From NCBI GenBank assembly GCA_002433025.1, contig DJGZ01000072.1:1-50768 (forward strand): 50,768 nucleotides of DNA, written 5' to 3'. This DNA comes from Bacteroidales bacterium UBA5833. GTDB taxonomy: Bacteria; Bacteroidota; Bacteroidia; Bacteroidales; Lentimicrobiaceae. Of this stretch, positions 9,075 through 18,264 are shown one piece after another (positions within the stretch are counted from its first letter, which is position 1; each line of letters starts with the position of its first letter). A program made the position numbers and the translations under genes. Below the pieces are notes generated by a model, which was given only the letters and a program-made list of their open reading frames with translations, was not told the origin of the DNA and searched no databases.

Positions 9075-9478
9075 CTTTTCTGCCAAATGATACAGCTCCC
9101 CGAAAGGTACTCTCTTGGAATTTGTTGTAGCGGATAGTATTCCACCTGCCAGATAATGCTTCAGCGGGTGAGCATATATACTGGTTGCTCCTGGGGCTGA
9201 ATCAATCCGGCTTTCTGCTTCATTATCGCTATGCATGCGCCTGTTTAGCCGGCAGGCTGATCAACTGGTACACCTGACCCAAGCTCAGGGTTTCCCGGCA
9301 ATCTTTAACATCGATACTTATACATCAAAAATATTCCGGCCCCCTTCATGCCCTTAATAAATCATCATTTTACAAACTAAAGCATGACAATGCACCTGAA
9401 AATAAAAACCCTGGTTGCACAAAAATTTTAAAAAATTCAGATTTTTCTTTACTCTGATTGAACATTTTTCCATCCAGA
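9075..9478. other. Non-coding spacer between rmuC and perR
   Basis: About 400 bp without a supported gene. Reading frames here lack homology that I recognise. The last 60 bases are A/T-rich and lead into the Per box. Confidence 0.5.
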
Positions 9479-9493
9479 TTGTATTTATTACAA
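9479..9493 (+). promoter_or_regulatory. Candidate Per box (PerR operator)
   Basis: TTGTATTTATTACAA is a 7-1-7 imperfect palindrome (6 of 7 positions match between arms), the form of Fur/PerR operators (TTATAATnATTATAA type). It lies 36 bp upstream of the PerR start codon, which suggests autoregulation and peroxide induction of the perR-dps-prx unit. Confidence 0.7.
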
Positions 9494-9528
9494 ACAAGGT
9501 TCAATTTCAAGTTAAAACTGAATCGAAA

Positions 9529-9957
9529 ATGAAAATCATACCGGAAATCATTCAAAAACTCAATGAAGCGGGGCTTAAGATTACGCCGCAGCGGGTTGCC
9601 GTGATGCAAACCCTGATGCGACTGAGGAGTCATCCCACAGCGGAAGAGTTGTTTGCAGAGGTTTCCAGAACCATTCCCGGTCTTTCTCCGACAACCATTT
9701 ACAATACCCTTGACACTTTTGTGGACAAAGGACTGGTAAAACGGGTAAAGACCGATATGGATGTCATGCGTTACGACGCCATTACCGAACATCACCATCA
9801 TCTCTATTGTGCAATATCCGACAGGATGGAGGACTATTTTGACCCGGAGCTGGATCAGATGCTGAGCGAATACTTCACTCGTAAAAAAATAGAAGGATTC
9901 AATGTTACCGATATCCGGTTGCAGCTGATGGGAGATTTTGAGAATAAACCCAAATAA
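9529..9957 (+). CDS. perR: PerR-type peroxide regulator (Fur family)
   Basis: 142 aa from the ATG at 9529; upstream codons are AT-rich leader. The winged helix includes GLSPTTIYNTLDTF at about 51-64. The metal-sensing site matches Bacillus PerR with an offset of two: His35, Asp83, His89, His91 and Asp102. Asp rather than Glu at the last position favours PerR over Fur. The structural zinc site is missing, with only Cys94 left of the two CxxC pairs. It sits directly upstream of dps (23 bp) and the peroxiredoxin gene, with a Per box ahead. Predicted to repress the cluster until its metal centre is oxidised by peroxide. Confidence 0.88.
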   Translation: MKIIPEIIQKLNEAGLKITPQRVAVMQTLMRLRSHPTAEELFAEVSRTIPGLSPTTIYNTLDTFVDKGLVKRVKTDMDVMRYDAITEHHHHLYCAISDRMEDYFDPELDQMLSEYFTRKKIEGFNVTDIRLQLMGDFENKPK

Positions 9958-9980
9958 TCATCATAAAAAATCAACGAATT

Positions 9981-10457
9981 ATGGAAAAACTGAACAAAAT
10001 CGGCCTTGATGAGGCCAAATCTGCGAAACTGATCGAAAAACTCAACAACCTGTTAGCCAATTACCAGGTGCTTTATCAGAATGCCCGCGGGTTTCACTGG
10101 AACATCAAGGGTGAAAAATTCTTTGAACTTCACCTTAAGTTCGAGGAGTTGTACAACGACCTTCAGATAAAAATTGATGAGATTGCCGAACGTATCCTCA
10201 CCCTTGGAGGAACCCCTATTCATTCATTTTCAGGCTATCTGAAAGTGGCCGAGATCAAACCCGTTGAAAATGAAACCAATGGCCCGAAATGCGTGGGCCA
10301 TATTCTGGATGCATTTAAAACCCTGCTTGAGAAGGAACGTGACATCCTTGAAATGTCAGGAGACCTGAACGACGAAGGAACCAATGCCATGGCCAGCGAT
10401 TACATCCGTGAGAAGGAAAAAATGGTTTGGATGTATTCTGCTTTCCTGGCTAAATAA
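9981..10457 (+). CDS. dps: Dps ferritin-like DNA-protection protein
   Basis: 158 aa, typical of Dps. The inter-subunit ferroxidase ligands are all present with E. coli spacing: His39, His51, Glu55, Asp66 and Glu70. Dodecameric Dps oxidises Fe2+ with H2O2 and stores the iron, lowering Fenton chemistry. It starts 23 bp after the PerR stop codon and ends 37 bp before the peroxiredoxin ATG, so it is the middle gene of a peroxide operon. Confidence 0.95.
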   Translation: MEKLNKIGLDEAKSAKLIEKLNNLLANYQVLYQNARGFHWNIKGEKFFELHLKFEELYNDLQIKIDEIAERILTLGGTPIHSFSGYLKVAEIKPVENETNGPKCVGHILDAFKTLLEKERDILEMSGDLNDEGTNAMASDYIREKEKMVWMYSAFLAK

Positions 10458-10494
10458 ATCACATAATTATTCATCAAACAAATTAAAAATCATA

Positions 10495-11142
10495 ATGAGC
10501 GAAGTAAAAAGTTTTCCGCTGATCGGTGACATGATTCCCGATCTGACCGTACAAACCACCCATGGGGTGAAAAACCTGATTAATGACTACAAAGGTAAAT
10601 GGCTGGTACTGTTCAGCCATCCGGCCGACTTTACCCCTGTTTGCACTACCGAGTTTGTGGCATTTGCAAAGCGTTACGATCAGTTTAAAGCGTTGAATGC
10701 AGAACTGCTTGGACTTTCGATCGACCAGATTTTCTCACACATCAAGTGGGATGAGTGGATTGAGGAGAAACTCAATGTTCAGATCCCCTTCCCCATCATT
10801 GCTGACTCAACCGGCAATGTAGCCATGGCTATGGGGATGATTCATCCGGGCAAGGCTTCAGATACGGTGCGCGCCGTATTTATGATCGACCCCAACTCGG
10901 TGATCCGCATCATCCTGTTCTATCCTCAGGAAATCGGCCGCAATATGGATGAGATTCTCCGTGCCCTGAAAGCGTTGCAGACCGCAGATGCCAACAAGGT
11001 TGCCATTCCTGCCGGATGGCCGAATAACGAACTGATCGGCGACCGGGTAATCATTCCTCCGGCAAAGGACGTTGAAACAGCCAAAAAACGTCTGAAGGAA
11101 TACGAATGCTACGACTGGTGGTTCTGCCACAAGAGTCTTTAA
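10495..11142 (+). CDS. Prx6-type peroxiredoxin (archaeal-like)
   Basis: 215 aa from the ATG at 10495. Peroxidatic Cys50 lies in HPADFTPVCTTEF. The C-terminal extension contains Cys205 and Cys211 in ECYDWWFCHK, matching the Cys50/Cys207/Cys213 layout of the archaeal Aeropyrum-type enzyme. It reduces H2O2 and organic peroxides. Last gene of the perR-dps-prx unit. A downstream hairpin with T tract separates it from katG. Confidence 0.95.
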   Translation: MSEVKSFPLIGDMIPDLTVQTTHGVKNLINDYKGKWLVLFSHPADFTPVCTTEFVAFAKRYDQFKALNAELLGLSIDQIFSHIKWDEWIEEKLNVQIPFPIIADSTGNVAMAMGMIHPGKASDTVRAVFMIDPNSVIRIILFYPQEIGRNMDEILRALKALQTADANKVAIPAGWPNNELIGDRVIIPPAKDVETAKKRLKEYECYDWWFCHKSL

Positions 11143-11248
11143 TGACCTGGCCCGGGGAAGGTTTTATCCTTTCAAAGAAAGGTAAATTGAATTGAACTTT
11201 CAGGCCTTCCCCGGGTTATTTACACAAACCTTGAATGGTTTATCAATC

Positions 11249-11283
11249 AGCCGCGGAATACAGGTACTCCACGGCTTTTTTTT
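11249..11283 (+). terminator. Rho-independent terminator between prx and katG
   Basis: Stem AGCCG-CGGA paired with TCC-A-CGGCT at 11249-11257 and 11268-11276, with eight T following. A second hairpin with 11-bp arms CCCGGGGAAGG/CCTTCCCCGGG lies at 11151-11215 around a long loop. The remaining spacer up to katG shows no Per box or clear -7 element. Confidence 0.8.
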
Positions 11284-11458
11284 CACAGCCTCTCATCGAC
11301 CCGCGTATCTGATTTCCGGATTAAGCCCTTACGCAAATTTAAACTCCTGAAATCCGGCACGCTCAAAGAACAGGCCGACTTACTGACTGAATGTACCCCA
11401 TGGGCTGTTACCCTGAAAGCGTAAATCAATGAAAATAATTAAAAACAAAATCAACAAT

Positions 11459-13672
11459 ATGGAAGACAACCCTAAAAATGAAAGCAAATGCCCGGTAACC
11501 GGAGCCACAAAGAAGCATAGTGTCGGAGCGGCAGGAACAAAAAACCCCGACTGGTGGCCTAACCAGCTTAAGTTAAATATCCTGCGCCAGCATTCAGAGC
11601 GGTCCAATCCTATGGGAAAGGATTTTAACTATGCCGAAGAATTTAAAAAGCTAGACTATTTTGCGCTGAAGGAAGATCTCCGTAAGCTGATGACCGATTC
11701 ACAGGACTGGTGGCCGGCCGATTTCGGCCATTACGGTCCGTTTTTTATCCGAATGGCCTGGCACAGCGCCGGAACTTACCGTATTGGCGACGGTCGCGGA
11801 GGCGGTGGTCGCGGGCAGCAACGCTTTGCCCCGCTGAACAGCTGGCCCGACAACGTGAACCTTGACAAAGCGCGCAGGCTGCTGTGGCCCATCAAGCAGA
11901 AATACGGCCGTAAGATCTCCTGGGCCGACCTGATGATCCTCACCGGCAACGTTGCCCTCGAATCAATGGGCTTTAAAACCTTCGGATTTGCCGGCGGACG
12001 TGAAGATGTATGGGAACCGGATGAAGATATTTTCTGGGGTTCTGAAGAGAAGTGGCTTGAAGACAAAGATCGTTATTCGGGCGAACGTGAGCTTGATAAC
12101 CCGCTTGCAGCCGTTCAAATGGGACTGATATATGTAAATCCGGAAGGACCCGGAGGCAATCCCGATCCACTGGCTGCAGCCAGGGATATCCGCGAGACCT
12201 TTGCCCGCATGGCCATGAACGACGAGGAAACCGTAGCCCTGATTGCCGGAGGTCATACCTTTGGAAAGACCCATGGCGCAGGCGATGCCGCACTGATCGG
12301 GCCCGAGCCTGAAGCTGCCGGCCTCGAGGAACAGGGCCTTGGTTGGAAAAGCAAATTCGGCAAAGGCAAAGCCGGAGATACCATTACCAGCGGAATTGAA
12401 GTTACCTGGACGAGCACCCCTACCCGCTGGACGAACAACTTCTTCTGGAACCTTTTTGGATACGACTGGGAACTGACAAAGAGTCCGGCCGGCGCGCATC
12501 AGTGGAGGCCAAAACATGGTGCCGGGGCCAATTCGGTGCCCGACGCCCATGACCCTGACAAGCGTCATGCTCCCGCGATGCTCACCACCGACCTTTCGCT
12601 CAGGTTTGACCCCGCGTATGAAAAAATCTCCAGGCGTTTCTACGAAAACCCGGATGAATTTGCCGATGCATTTGCCCGCGCGTGGTTCAAGCTGACCCAC
12701 CGCGATATGGGGCCACGCTCCCGTTACCTGGGCCCCGAAGTCCCCGCCGAAGAACTTATCTGGCAGGATCCGGTTCCGGCCGTCAACCATCCGCTGATTG
12801 ATGAAAAGGATGCCGAAAACCTGAAATCGAAAGTCCTCTCCTCGGGCCTGACCGTATCTGAACTGGTCTCCACCGCCTGGGCTTCCGCATCCACCTTTCG
12901 CGGCTCCGACAAACGCGGCGGAGCCAATGGCGCAAGGATCAGACTTACTCCACAGAAAGACTGGGCGGTAAACAATCCGGCACAGCTTTCAAAAACGCTG
13001 GAGAAGCTGACGCAGATCCGGCAGGAATTCAACAAAGCCCAGAAAGATGGAAAAAAAGTTTCCATGGCCGACCTGATCGTGCTGGCCGGTTGTGCCGCAG
13101 TTGAAAAGGCTGCCCGTGATGCCGGCACACAGGTTAAAGTGCCATTTACACCCGGCCGTACAGATGCCACACAGGAACAAACCGACACGGAATCATTCGG
13201 TGTGCTTGAACCGGTTGCTGACGGCTTCCGCAACTACCTGAAGCAGAAGTTCAGCATCCCTGCTGAAGAACTTCTGATCGACAAAGCGCAGCTCCTCACC
13301 CTTACAGCTCCGGAAATGACCGTGCTGATCGGCGGCATGAGGGTGCTGAGCGCAAACTATGACAATTCCGATAAAGGAGTACTTACCAAAAGCCCCGGCC
13401 TGCTCACCAACGACTTCTTTGTGAACCTGCTGGATATGAATACGGCCTGGAAACCCGTATCAGACGACCATGAGACCTACGAAGGCGTTGACCGTTCAGA
13501 TGGTGCAGTTAAATGGACAGCCTCCCGCGTGGATCTGATCTTTGGCGCCAATTCCGAACTCAGGGCGCTTGCCGAAGTCTACGGAAGCGCCGATGCTCAG
13601 GAAAAATTCGTCAGGGATTTTGTGGCCGCCTGGGGAAAAGTAATGAACCTCGACCGTTTTGAACTCACTTAA
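11459..13672 (+). CDS. katG: Catalase-peroxidase KatG
   Basis: 737 aa from the ATG at 11459, where the usual polar N-terminus with KCPVTG begins; an ATG 10 codons upstream is possible. Distal haem residues are Arg98, Trp101 and His102 in FFIRMAWHSAGT, and proximal His266 lies in IAGGHTFGKTHG. The covalent Met-Tyr-Trp adduct needed for catalase activity is possible with Trp101, Tyr225 and Met251. The second, haem-free peroxidase-like domain is complete, from about 430 on. Removes H2O2. It stands right after the PerR-Dps-Prx unit but behind a terminator, so it probably has its own promoter. Confidence 0.97.
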   Translation: MEDNPKNESKCPVTGATKKHSVGAAGTKNPDWWPNQLKLNILRQHSERSNPMGKDFNYAEEFKKLDYFALKEDLRKLMTDSQDWWPADFGHYGPFFIRMAWHSAGTYRIGDGRGGGGRGQQRFAPLNSWPDNVNLDKARRLLWPIKQKYGRKISWADLMILTGNVALESMGFKTFGFAGGREDVWEPDEDIFWGSEEKWLEDKDRYSGERELDNPLAAVQMGLIYVNPEGPGGNPDPLAAARDIRETFARMAMNDEETVALIAGGHTFGKTHGAGDAALIGPEPEAAGLEEQGLGWKSKFGKGKAGDTITSGIEVTWTSTPTRWTNNFFWNLFGYDWELTKSPAGAHQWRPKHGAGANSVPDAHDPDKRHAPAMLTTDLSLRFDPAYEKISRRFYENPDEFADAFARAWFKLTHRDMGPRSRYLGPEVPAEELIWQDPVPAVNHPLIDEKDAENLKSKVLSSGLTVSELVSTAWASASTFRGSDKRGGANGARIRLTPQKDWAVNNPAQLSKTLEKLTQIRQEFNKAQKDGKKVSMADLIVLAGCAAVEKAARDAGTQVKVPFTPGRTDATQEQTDTESFGVLEPVADGFRNYLKQKFSIPAEELLIDKAQLLTLTAPEMTVLIGGMRVLSANYDNSDKGVLTKSPGLLTNDFFVNLLDMNTAWKPVSDDHETYEGVDRSDGAVKWTASRVDLIFGANSELRALAEVYGSADAQEKFVRDFVAAWGKVMNLDRFELT

Positions 13673-13701
13673 GCCGGACTCAGAACGTAAATTCTAATGA
13701 T

Positions 13702-13734
13702 GGCAGGAGGTTCATCCGGGCCTCCTGCCCTTTT
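13702..13734 (+). terminator. Rho-independent terminator after katG
   Basis: Perfect 9-bp stem GGCAGGAGG/CCTCCTGCC with a 10-nt loop, then CTTTT. Confidence 0.85.
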
Positions 13735-13813
13735 GATAATTTCATAAAGTCTTTCAGCTCATTATCTTGCTGCAGGATTCAGATCGTGAACCGGGCATTT
13801 TTTCATCTGCATG

Positions 13814-13844
13814 TTTGATGGACAATCGGTTCATGCTATTTTTG
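13814..13844 (+). promoter_or_regulatory. nfo promoter
   Basis: TTTG at 13814-13817 and TATTTTTG at 13837-13844 with 19 bp between them, an exact match to the Bacteroidota -33/-7 layout. The -7 ends 19 bases before the ATG. Confidence 0.75.
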
Positions 13845-13863
13845 TATAAAAACAACCCGGGAC

Positions 13864-14706
13864 ATGAAATATATCGGAGCGCATGTGAGTGCCGCAGGAG
13901 GTGTGGAGAACGCACCGCTGAACGCGGCAGCCATCGGAGCAAAAGCATTTGCACTTTTCACAAAAAACCAGCGGCAGTGGGTTGCTGCTCCCCTATCGGC
14001 TGAGAGCATTGAAAAATTTAATACCAACCTTGCCTTCCACGGTTTTGAGCCGTGGCAGGTGCTTCCGCACGACAGCTATCTGATCAACCTGGGCCATCCA
14101 GGAAAGGCGGAACTGGAGAAATCGCGCGCCGCTTTTCTTGACGAGATGCAGCGTTGCGAGCAACTCGGGCTCGACCGCCTTAATTTTCATCCCGGAAGCC
14201 ACCTCAATCAGGTTACCCACGAAGAAAGCCTGAAAACCATTGCCGAATCCATCAACATCGCCCTTGACAAAACACGGGGCGTTATCGCCGTGATAGAAAA
14301 TACCGCAGGACAAGGCAGCAACCTGGGTCACCGTTTTGAACAGATCAGGTTTATTATAGATCTGGTTGAGGACAAATCCAGGGTCGGCGTGTGCCTCGAT
14401 ACCTGTCACACTTTCACCGCCGGCTATGACCTTGTCACTCCTGAGGGGTATGCTGAAACATTCAGACAGTTCGATGAGATCATCGGGTTCGGTTACCTGC
14501 GCGGCCTGCACCTGAACGACAGCATGAAACCGCTTGGCAGCCATGTTGACCGGCACGACAACATAGGCAAAGGTTTTCTTGGAACTGAAGTCTTCCGGAG
14601 AATAATGAACGACCCCCGTTTTGACGAGATCCCAATCATCCTCGAAACACCCGATGAAGAAAAATGGGCGGAGGAAATCAGTCTGCTTTACAAAATGATA
14701 AAATAA
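13864..14706 (+). CDS. nfo: Endonuclease IV (AP endonuclease)
   Basis: 280 aa. Cleaves 5' of abasic sites in base-excision repair. All nine trinuclear-zinc ligands fall at the E. coli numbers: His69, His109, Glu145, Asp179, His182, His216, Asp229, His231 and Glu261. Family signatures IENTAGQGSNLG, CLDTCHTFTAGYD and HVDRHDNIGKG are intact. It lies beside the peroxide-defence genes, which fits a role in oxidative DNA damage, but it has its own promoter behind the katG terminator. Confidence 0.98.
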   Translation: MKYIGAHVSAAGGVENAPLNAAAIGAKAFALFTKNQRQWVAAPLSAESIEKFNTNLAFHGFEPWQVLPHDSYLINLGHPGKAELEKSRAAFLDEMQRCEQLGLDRLNFHPGSHLNQVTHEESLKTIAESINIALDKTRGVIAVIENTAGQGSNLGHRFEQIRFIIDLVEDKSRVGVCLDTCHTFTAGYDLVTPEGYAETFRQFDEIIGFGYLRGLHLNDSMKPLGSHVDRHDNIGKGFLGTEVFRRIMNDPRFDEIPIILETPDEEKWAEEISLLYKMIK

Positions 14707-14779
14707 ATTTTATTGCAGGTTCAAGACATCTGAAGCACCGGAATATTTCAATATCATGAAGGATTAGTATAAATCTTAT

Positions 14780-14787
14780 TATATTTG
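14780..14787 (+). promoter_or_regulatory. -7 element upstream of the T9SS cargo gene
   Basis: TATATTTG matches TAnnTTTG, about 100 nt before the ATG at 14887. No clear -33 was found. Confidence 0.4.
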
Positions 14788-14886
14788 TTACAGGAATTTT
14801 ATCGAGGGCACCTTTTGCCATCTGCCTGCTTTATCCGTAAGGACAATTAACCGGTATTCATAATTTTATTCTTTAATCATCATCAC

Positions 14887-16437
14887 ATGCTCAGACACAT
14901 TCCGCTATTCGTTTCATTTATACTGATTTTCGTTAACGGCATTTCCGATAGTATTCATGCGCAAACGATTACAAACAGCCTTGTGTACTACATGGAAAAT
15001 GACGGCATCCAGGTGCATGCGGCTGACCGGCATGCCGGTGAAGGTTACCTGTTATCGGGAGAGATCTCCATAAGCGGGTTTGTCGCGGTTACGGATGAGG
15101 ATGGAAATCCGGGACTGGTAAAAGGAATTACCGATCACATTATTTCAGATATTATTCACGAGGCAGATTCAGGTTTCACCACGGTTGGCTACAGGCAAAC
15201 AGGCAGCAATATTCTGAATCTGATGCGGTGGAACGCTCAGGCAGATACACTCTGGACCATGAATCTTGAGCTTAACAGGGTATGGTACCCCAGACTAAAA
15301 AGATTGGCCAATCAGGACTACCTGATTTCAGCGACAACTATAACAGAAGCTTCGGAACCGGCTCCGCTCATGCTCAGGGTCAGCCCCCAGGGGGCCATCC
15401 TATGGTCAAAAATTTATAACCCAACTTCAAACGAGCCGGCATACGCTTATTCGGCTGCGGAGCTACCCGACGGCAACCTGCTGATTACCGGACACACAGC
15501 CTCACCCGGCAATTATAAGGTACTGCTGATTCAGACAGACGCACAGGGCAATCCACTTTTATCGAGGACATTTGCTTTTCAGAATGCATATTACAATGCC
15601 TGTTATGATGTTGTACAGGGCGAAGAAGGGATAACCCTGCTCTGCGCAGCAGAATACGACATCGCCCTTATGCGGATAGGATTTGACCTGAACCCGTTAT
15701 GGAGTAAAACATTCCGGTCTAACTTTTATTCATATTTCAACGGATTTTTGGGAAACCTGATCAGAAATGCAGACGGCAGTTTATTGCTTGCCGGTTCCGG
15801 TGACTGGGGAAATTTTATAAAAACCGATAGTGAGGGGATTCCTGAATATATGCTGGATGCCTATATGTATATGGCTGACGTAGTACCTTCAGAAGACGGA
15901 GGAGCCATGTTGTTCGGTAACGGCCCGCTCATCGGAGTTAAAGCTTTTCCCGGTTACTATCCGCAAATCGGGGTGTATCGCTGCGACAGCCTCGGAGAAG
16001 GCAGCAGTTGTGTGGGGAAAAGCACGCCCTTTTTTGAAGAAGCAGAAACAGACTCCGAAGACATCCAGTTTACAGCCTATCCTGCCGGCACCCTTCATTC
16101 AAACCCACTTTCGTTTTTTGACCTTGAATTCCTGACTGAAGCAGCCTGTGTCTCTTTTATAGGCAATGCGCGAAACAACGCAACTGAATCCGGACAGATC
16201 CAGGCTTACCCTAATCCTGCCGGAACCTGGTTTTCCCTTGCTCTCACTCAGGAGTTGCGCGAGAAGTTCTCACGGCTCGATATTATTTCTTCCGGCGGAC
16301 AAATTGTTTATAAAACTTTTGATCCGTCAATTACCGCCGGCGCCATCCCATGCAGCCACCTGCCGGCGGGGATTTATATGATCAGGATTACCGCCGGCGA
16401 TAAAAACTACACCGGAAAAATCAGCATCCAGCATTAA
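14887..16437 (+). CDS. Secreted protein with T9SS type A sorting domain
   Basis: 516 aa. Signal peptide at residues 1-26 (hydrophobic core, ending IHAQT). The middle contains repeated blade-like segments with DGNLLITGH and DGSLLLAGS, suggesting a beta-propeller of the kind common in Bacteroidota surface proteins. The last about 75 residues form a Por secretion (T9SS type A) sorting domain: AYPNPAGTWFSL, then PAGIYMIRI and a final GKISIQH strand. It would cross the inner membrane by Sec and the outer membrane by T9SS. No catalytic motif was seen. The next gene, 27 bp downstream, is also T9SS cargo. Confidence 0.85.
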   Translation: MLRHIPLFVSFILIFVNGISDSIHAQTITNSLVYYMENDGIQVHAADRHAGEGYLLSGEISISGFVAVTDEDGNPGLVKGITDHIISDIIHEADSGFTTVGYRQTGSNILNLMRWNAQADTLWTMNLELNRVWYPRLKRLANQDYLISATTITEASEPAPLMLRVSPQGAILWSKIYNPTSNEPAYAYSAAELPDGNLLITGHTASPGNYKVLLIQTDAQGNPLLSRTFAFQNAYYNACYDVVQGEEGITLLCAAEYDIALMRIGFDLNPLWSKTFRSNFYSYFNGFLGNLIRNADGSLLLAGSGDWGNFIKTDSEGIPEYMLDAYMYMADVVPSEDGGAMLFGNGPLIGVKAFPGYYPQIGVYRCDSLGEGSSCVGKSTPFFEEAETDSEDIQFTAYPAGTLHSNPLSFFDLEFLTEAACVSFIGNARNNATESGQIQAYPNPAGTWFSLALTQELREKFSRLDIISSGGQIVYKTFDPSITAGAIPCSHLPAGIYMIRITAGDKNYTGKISIQH

Positions 16438-16464
16438 TCTCCTGAATTTCAAATATCCAAAAGT

Positions 16465-17343
16465 ATGCAGGTAAAAAGATTACTTATCACAGTCCTGGCA
16501 GCAATCCTGACATTACCGGTACTAAGCCAGCAGTTTACCGACCAGCATAATCAATGGAATGTTGCCAACTCAAATGGATGGACGGTAAAATCCACCGAAA
16601 TGTACCGCTACTCAGGCGACACCCTTATTCTGGGAAATAATTACCGGAAAATGGTTTATCAGCCGGATTCATCCATTTCGACGGAATGGTATTATATTGC
16701 CGCCGTGAGGGAAGAAAACGGATATGTTTACGGAGTTTTCAACAGAACCGAGGAGGAGTGCCTGCTGTACGATTTCAACCTTCTGCCGGGCGAATCTGCT
16801 TATATACAAAGCATCTGGTGTTCAGGCCCCACCCAGGTCACCTGTATCGATACTGCTTCGGTTGAAATCAACGGAACATCCAGAAGGGTTATTTTCTTAA
16901 ACGACACCTTTGAGGAGCGCTGGACTGAAGGCATTGGCAGCCATTTCGGGCCATTGTACGCCAGCCTGTACATGTGTGTTACGGACATATATCATCATTT
17001 GTTGTGCTATTACAATGACAATCAACTGCTCTATATGGACCCCGATGCCATTTCGTGCTACGAAACAAATGTCAGTGCTCAACAGGAGACGTTGAATCAT
17101 CAGATAAAACTGTGGCCCAACCCGGCAGCAATGGAGTTGCAGGTTGAATTACCGGATATGGGTTCCGGTTACAGCGGAATTTATGAAGCAGTAAATTCAT
17201 CCGGAATGGTCATCCTAAGCGGAACAACCGGAAATACCCTTCATCTTTATATAAACCTGGTCTCCTTTCCTGAAGGAATTTACCTGTTTCGCTGGCAGAC
17301 TTATAATAGCAACATCACTTCAAAGTTCATCATCTCCCGGTAA
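16465..17343 (+). CDS. Secreted protein with T9SS type A sorting domain
   Basis: 292 aa, signal peptide at residues 1-21 (VLSQQ at the cleavage region). The N-terminal domain (about 25-200) has aromatic-rich beta strands and three or four Cys but no family I recognise. The sorting domain starts at LWPNPAAMELQVEL and ends PEGIYLFRW...SKFIISR. The short gap behind the preceding T9SS cargo gene suggests cotranscription. Function unknown. Confidence 0.82.
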   Translation: MQVKRLLITVLAAILTLPVLSQQFTDQHNQWNVANSNGWTVKSTEMYRYSGDTLILGNNYRKMVYQPDSSISTEWYYIAAVREENGYVYGVFNRTEEECLLYDFNLLPGESAYIQSIWCSGPTQVTCIDTASVEINGTSRRVIFLNDTFEERWTEGIGSHFGPLYASLYMCVTDIYHHLLCYYNDNQLLYMDPDAISCYETNVSAQQETLNHQIKLWPNPAAMELQVELPDMGSGYSGIYEAVNSSGMVILSGTTGNTLHLYINLVSFPEGIYLFRWQTYNSNITSKFIISR

Positions 17344-17792
17344 TGAGATACCTTCCGTTAACAAAACATATTTCAGCAGTCAAATGCTGAACCGGGCATT
17401 GTAATCCGGGCGAATGAGTTAAAATCTGCTGCATTCACATGACGGATAAGCATTCGTGTTCCATTTTACCCGATTATGGCGGCCTGCTCAACGGCTCTGA
17501 TCATATAAAATCCTAAAAGACAGTCAATAATAAATTCCCTTCTGAGATTGACATCTGGTGTTTTTTTTCGTACATTCGAAACCTGAAATATCCGGTAAAA
17601 TGCGCCAGTGGGTATTTTTATTGAAAAAGTGCCGGAATCATTCACTTTCAGGGATTACTTTTGGTTTTTTAAACGATACAGCATAACCGGAACAACAATT
17701 ATTCCGGACACAAAAGCGTTTTTCTTAATGTGGGGACAAGCTGTTTAAAACATATGACCGCTTATTGACAACGTAAATTCAAGTTTGAAGCA
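17344..17792. other. Spacer before the receiver gene
   Basis: 449 bp with no supported gene. A hairpin TTCAGCA/TGCTGAA lies at 17372-17391 without a T tract, 28 bases after the preceding stop codon. The remainder is A/T-rich with no recognisable promoter match. Confidence 0.4.
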
Positions 17793-18197
17793 ATGGAAGA
17801 AAAGACGGACGACATGACTCAGCAAGCCTTGCCTGAAGCCAGAATACTGGTTGCCGAAGATGAGGATTCAAACTACAGGTACGTTGAAAAACTGCTTAAA
17901 AAGGCCGGTTTCGACCTGCTGCGCGCCAACAATGGATTTGAAGCGGTTGAGTATGCAAAGATTTACGAGGACATTGACCTGATCCTGATGGATATAAAAA
18001 TGCCGGTCATGAATGGCGTGGAAGCCACCCGCGAAATCAAGCTGATAAAACCGTCGATACCCATCATTGCCACTACAGCCTTCGCCATTCCCGGCGACCG
18101 GGAGGTATTTCTGAAAGCCGGGTGCGACGACTACATTCCCAAGCCCATCAAACCTGCTGTCCTTATCGACCTGATCCGGAATTACCTGAGATTCTGA
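17793..18197 (+). CDS. Stand-alone response-regulator receiver protein
   Basis: 134 aa with a single CheY-like receiver domain and no output domain. Acidic pair Glu22/Asp23, phospho-acceptor Asp67 in LMDIKMP, Thr94/Thr95 in IATTAF and Lys117 in PKPIKP. The sequence type (PVMNGVEATREIK) resembles receivers found in hybrid kinases, which take phosphate from Hpt domains. It converges on the histidine kinase gene 68 bp away, and an Hpt protein gene lies at 37489, so a phosphorelay is plausible but inferred. Confidence 0.9.
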   Translation: MEEKTDDMTQQALPEARILVAEDEDSNYRYVEKLLKKAGFDLLRANNGFEAVEYAKIYEDIDLILMDIKMPVMNGVEATREIKLIKPSIPIIATTAFAIPGDREVFLKAGCDDYIPKPIKPAVLIDLIRNYLRF

Positions 18198-18264
18198 CCG
18201 GTTCCGGGTTCAAAAATTCAGTTTCATTAAGTCATTTTTGCCAGGAAAAATCCGGGTATAAAGT

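Noticed and set aside
8832..9236. Minus-strand frame at the rmuC 3' end
   Set aside because: Half antisense to rmuC; the free part has no known family or promoter.
11963..12790. Minus-strand 275-codon frame inside katG
   Set aside because: Antisense to a fully conserved KatG.
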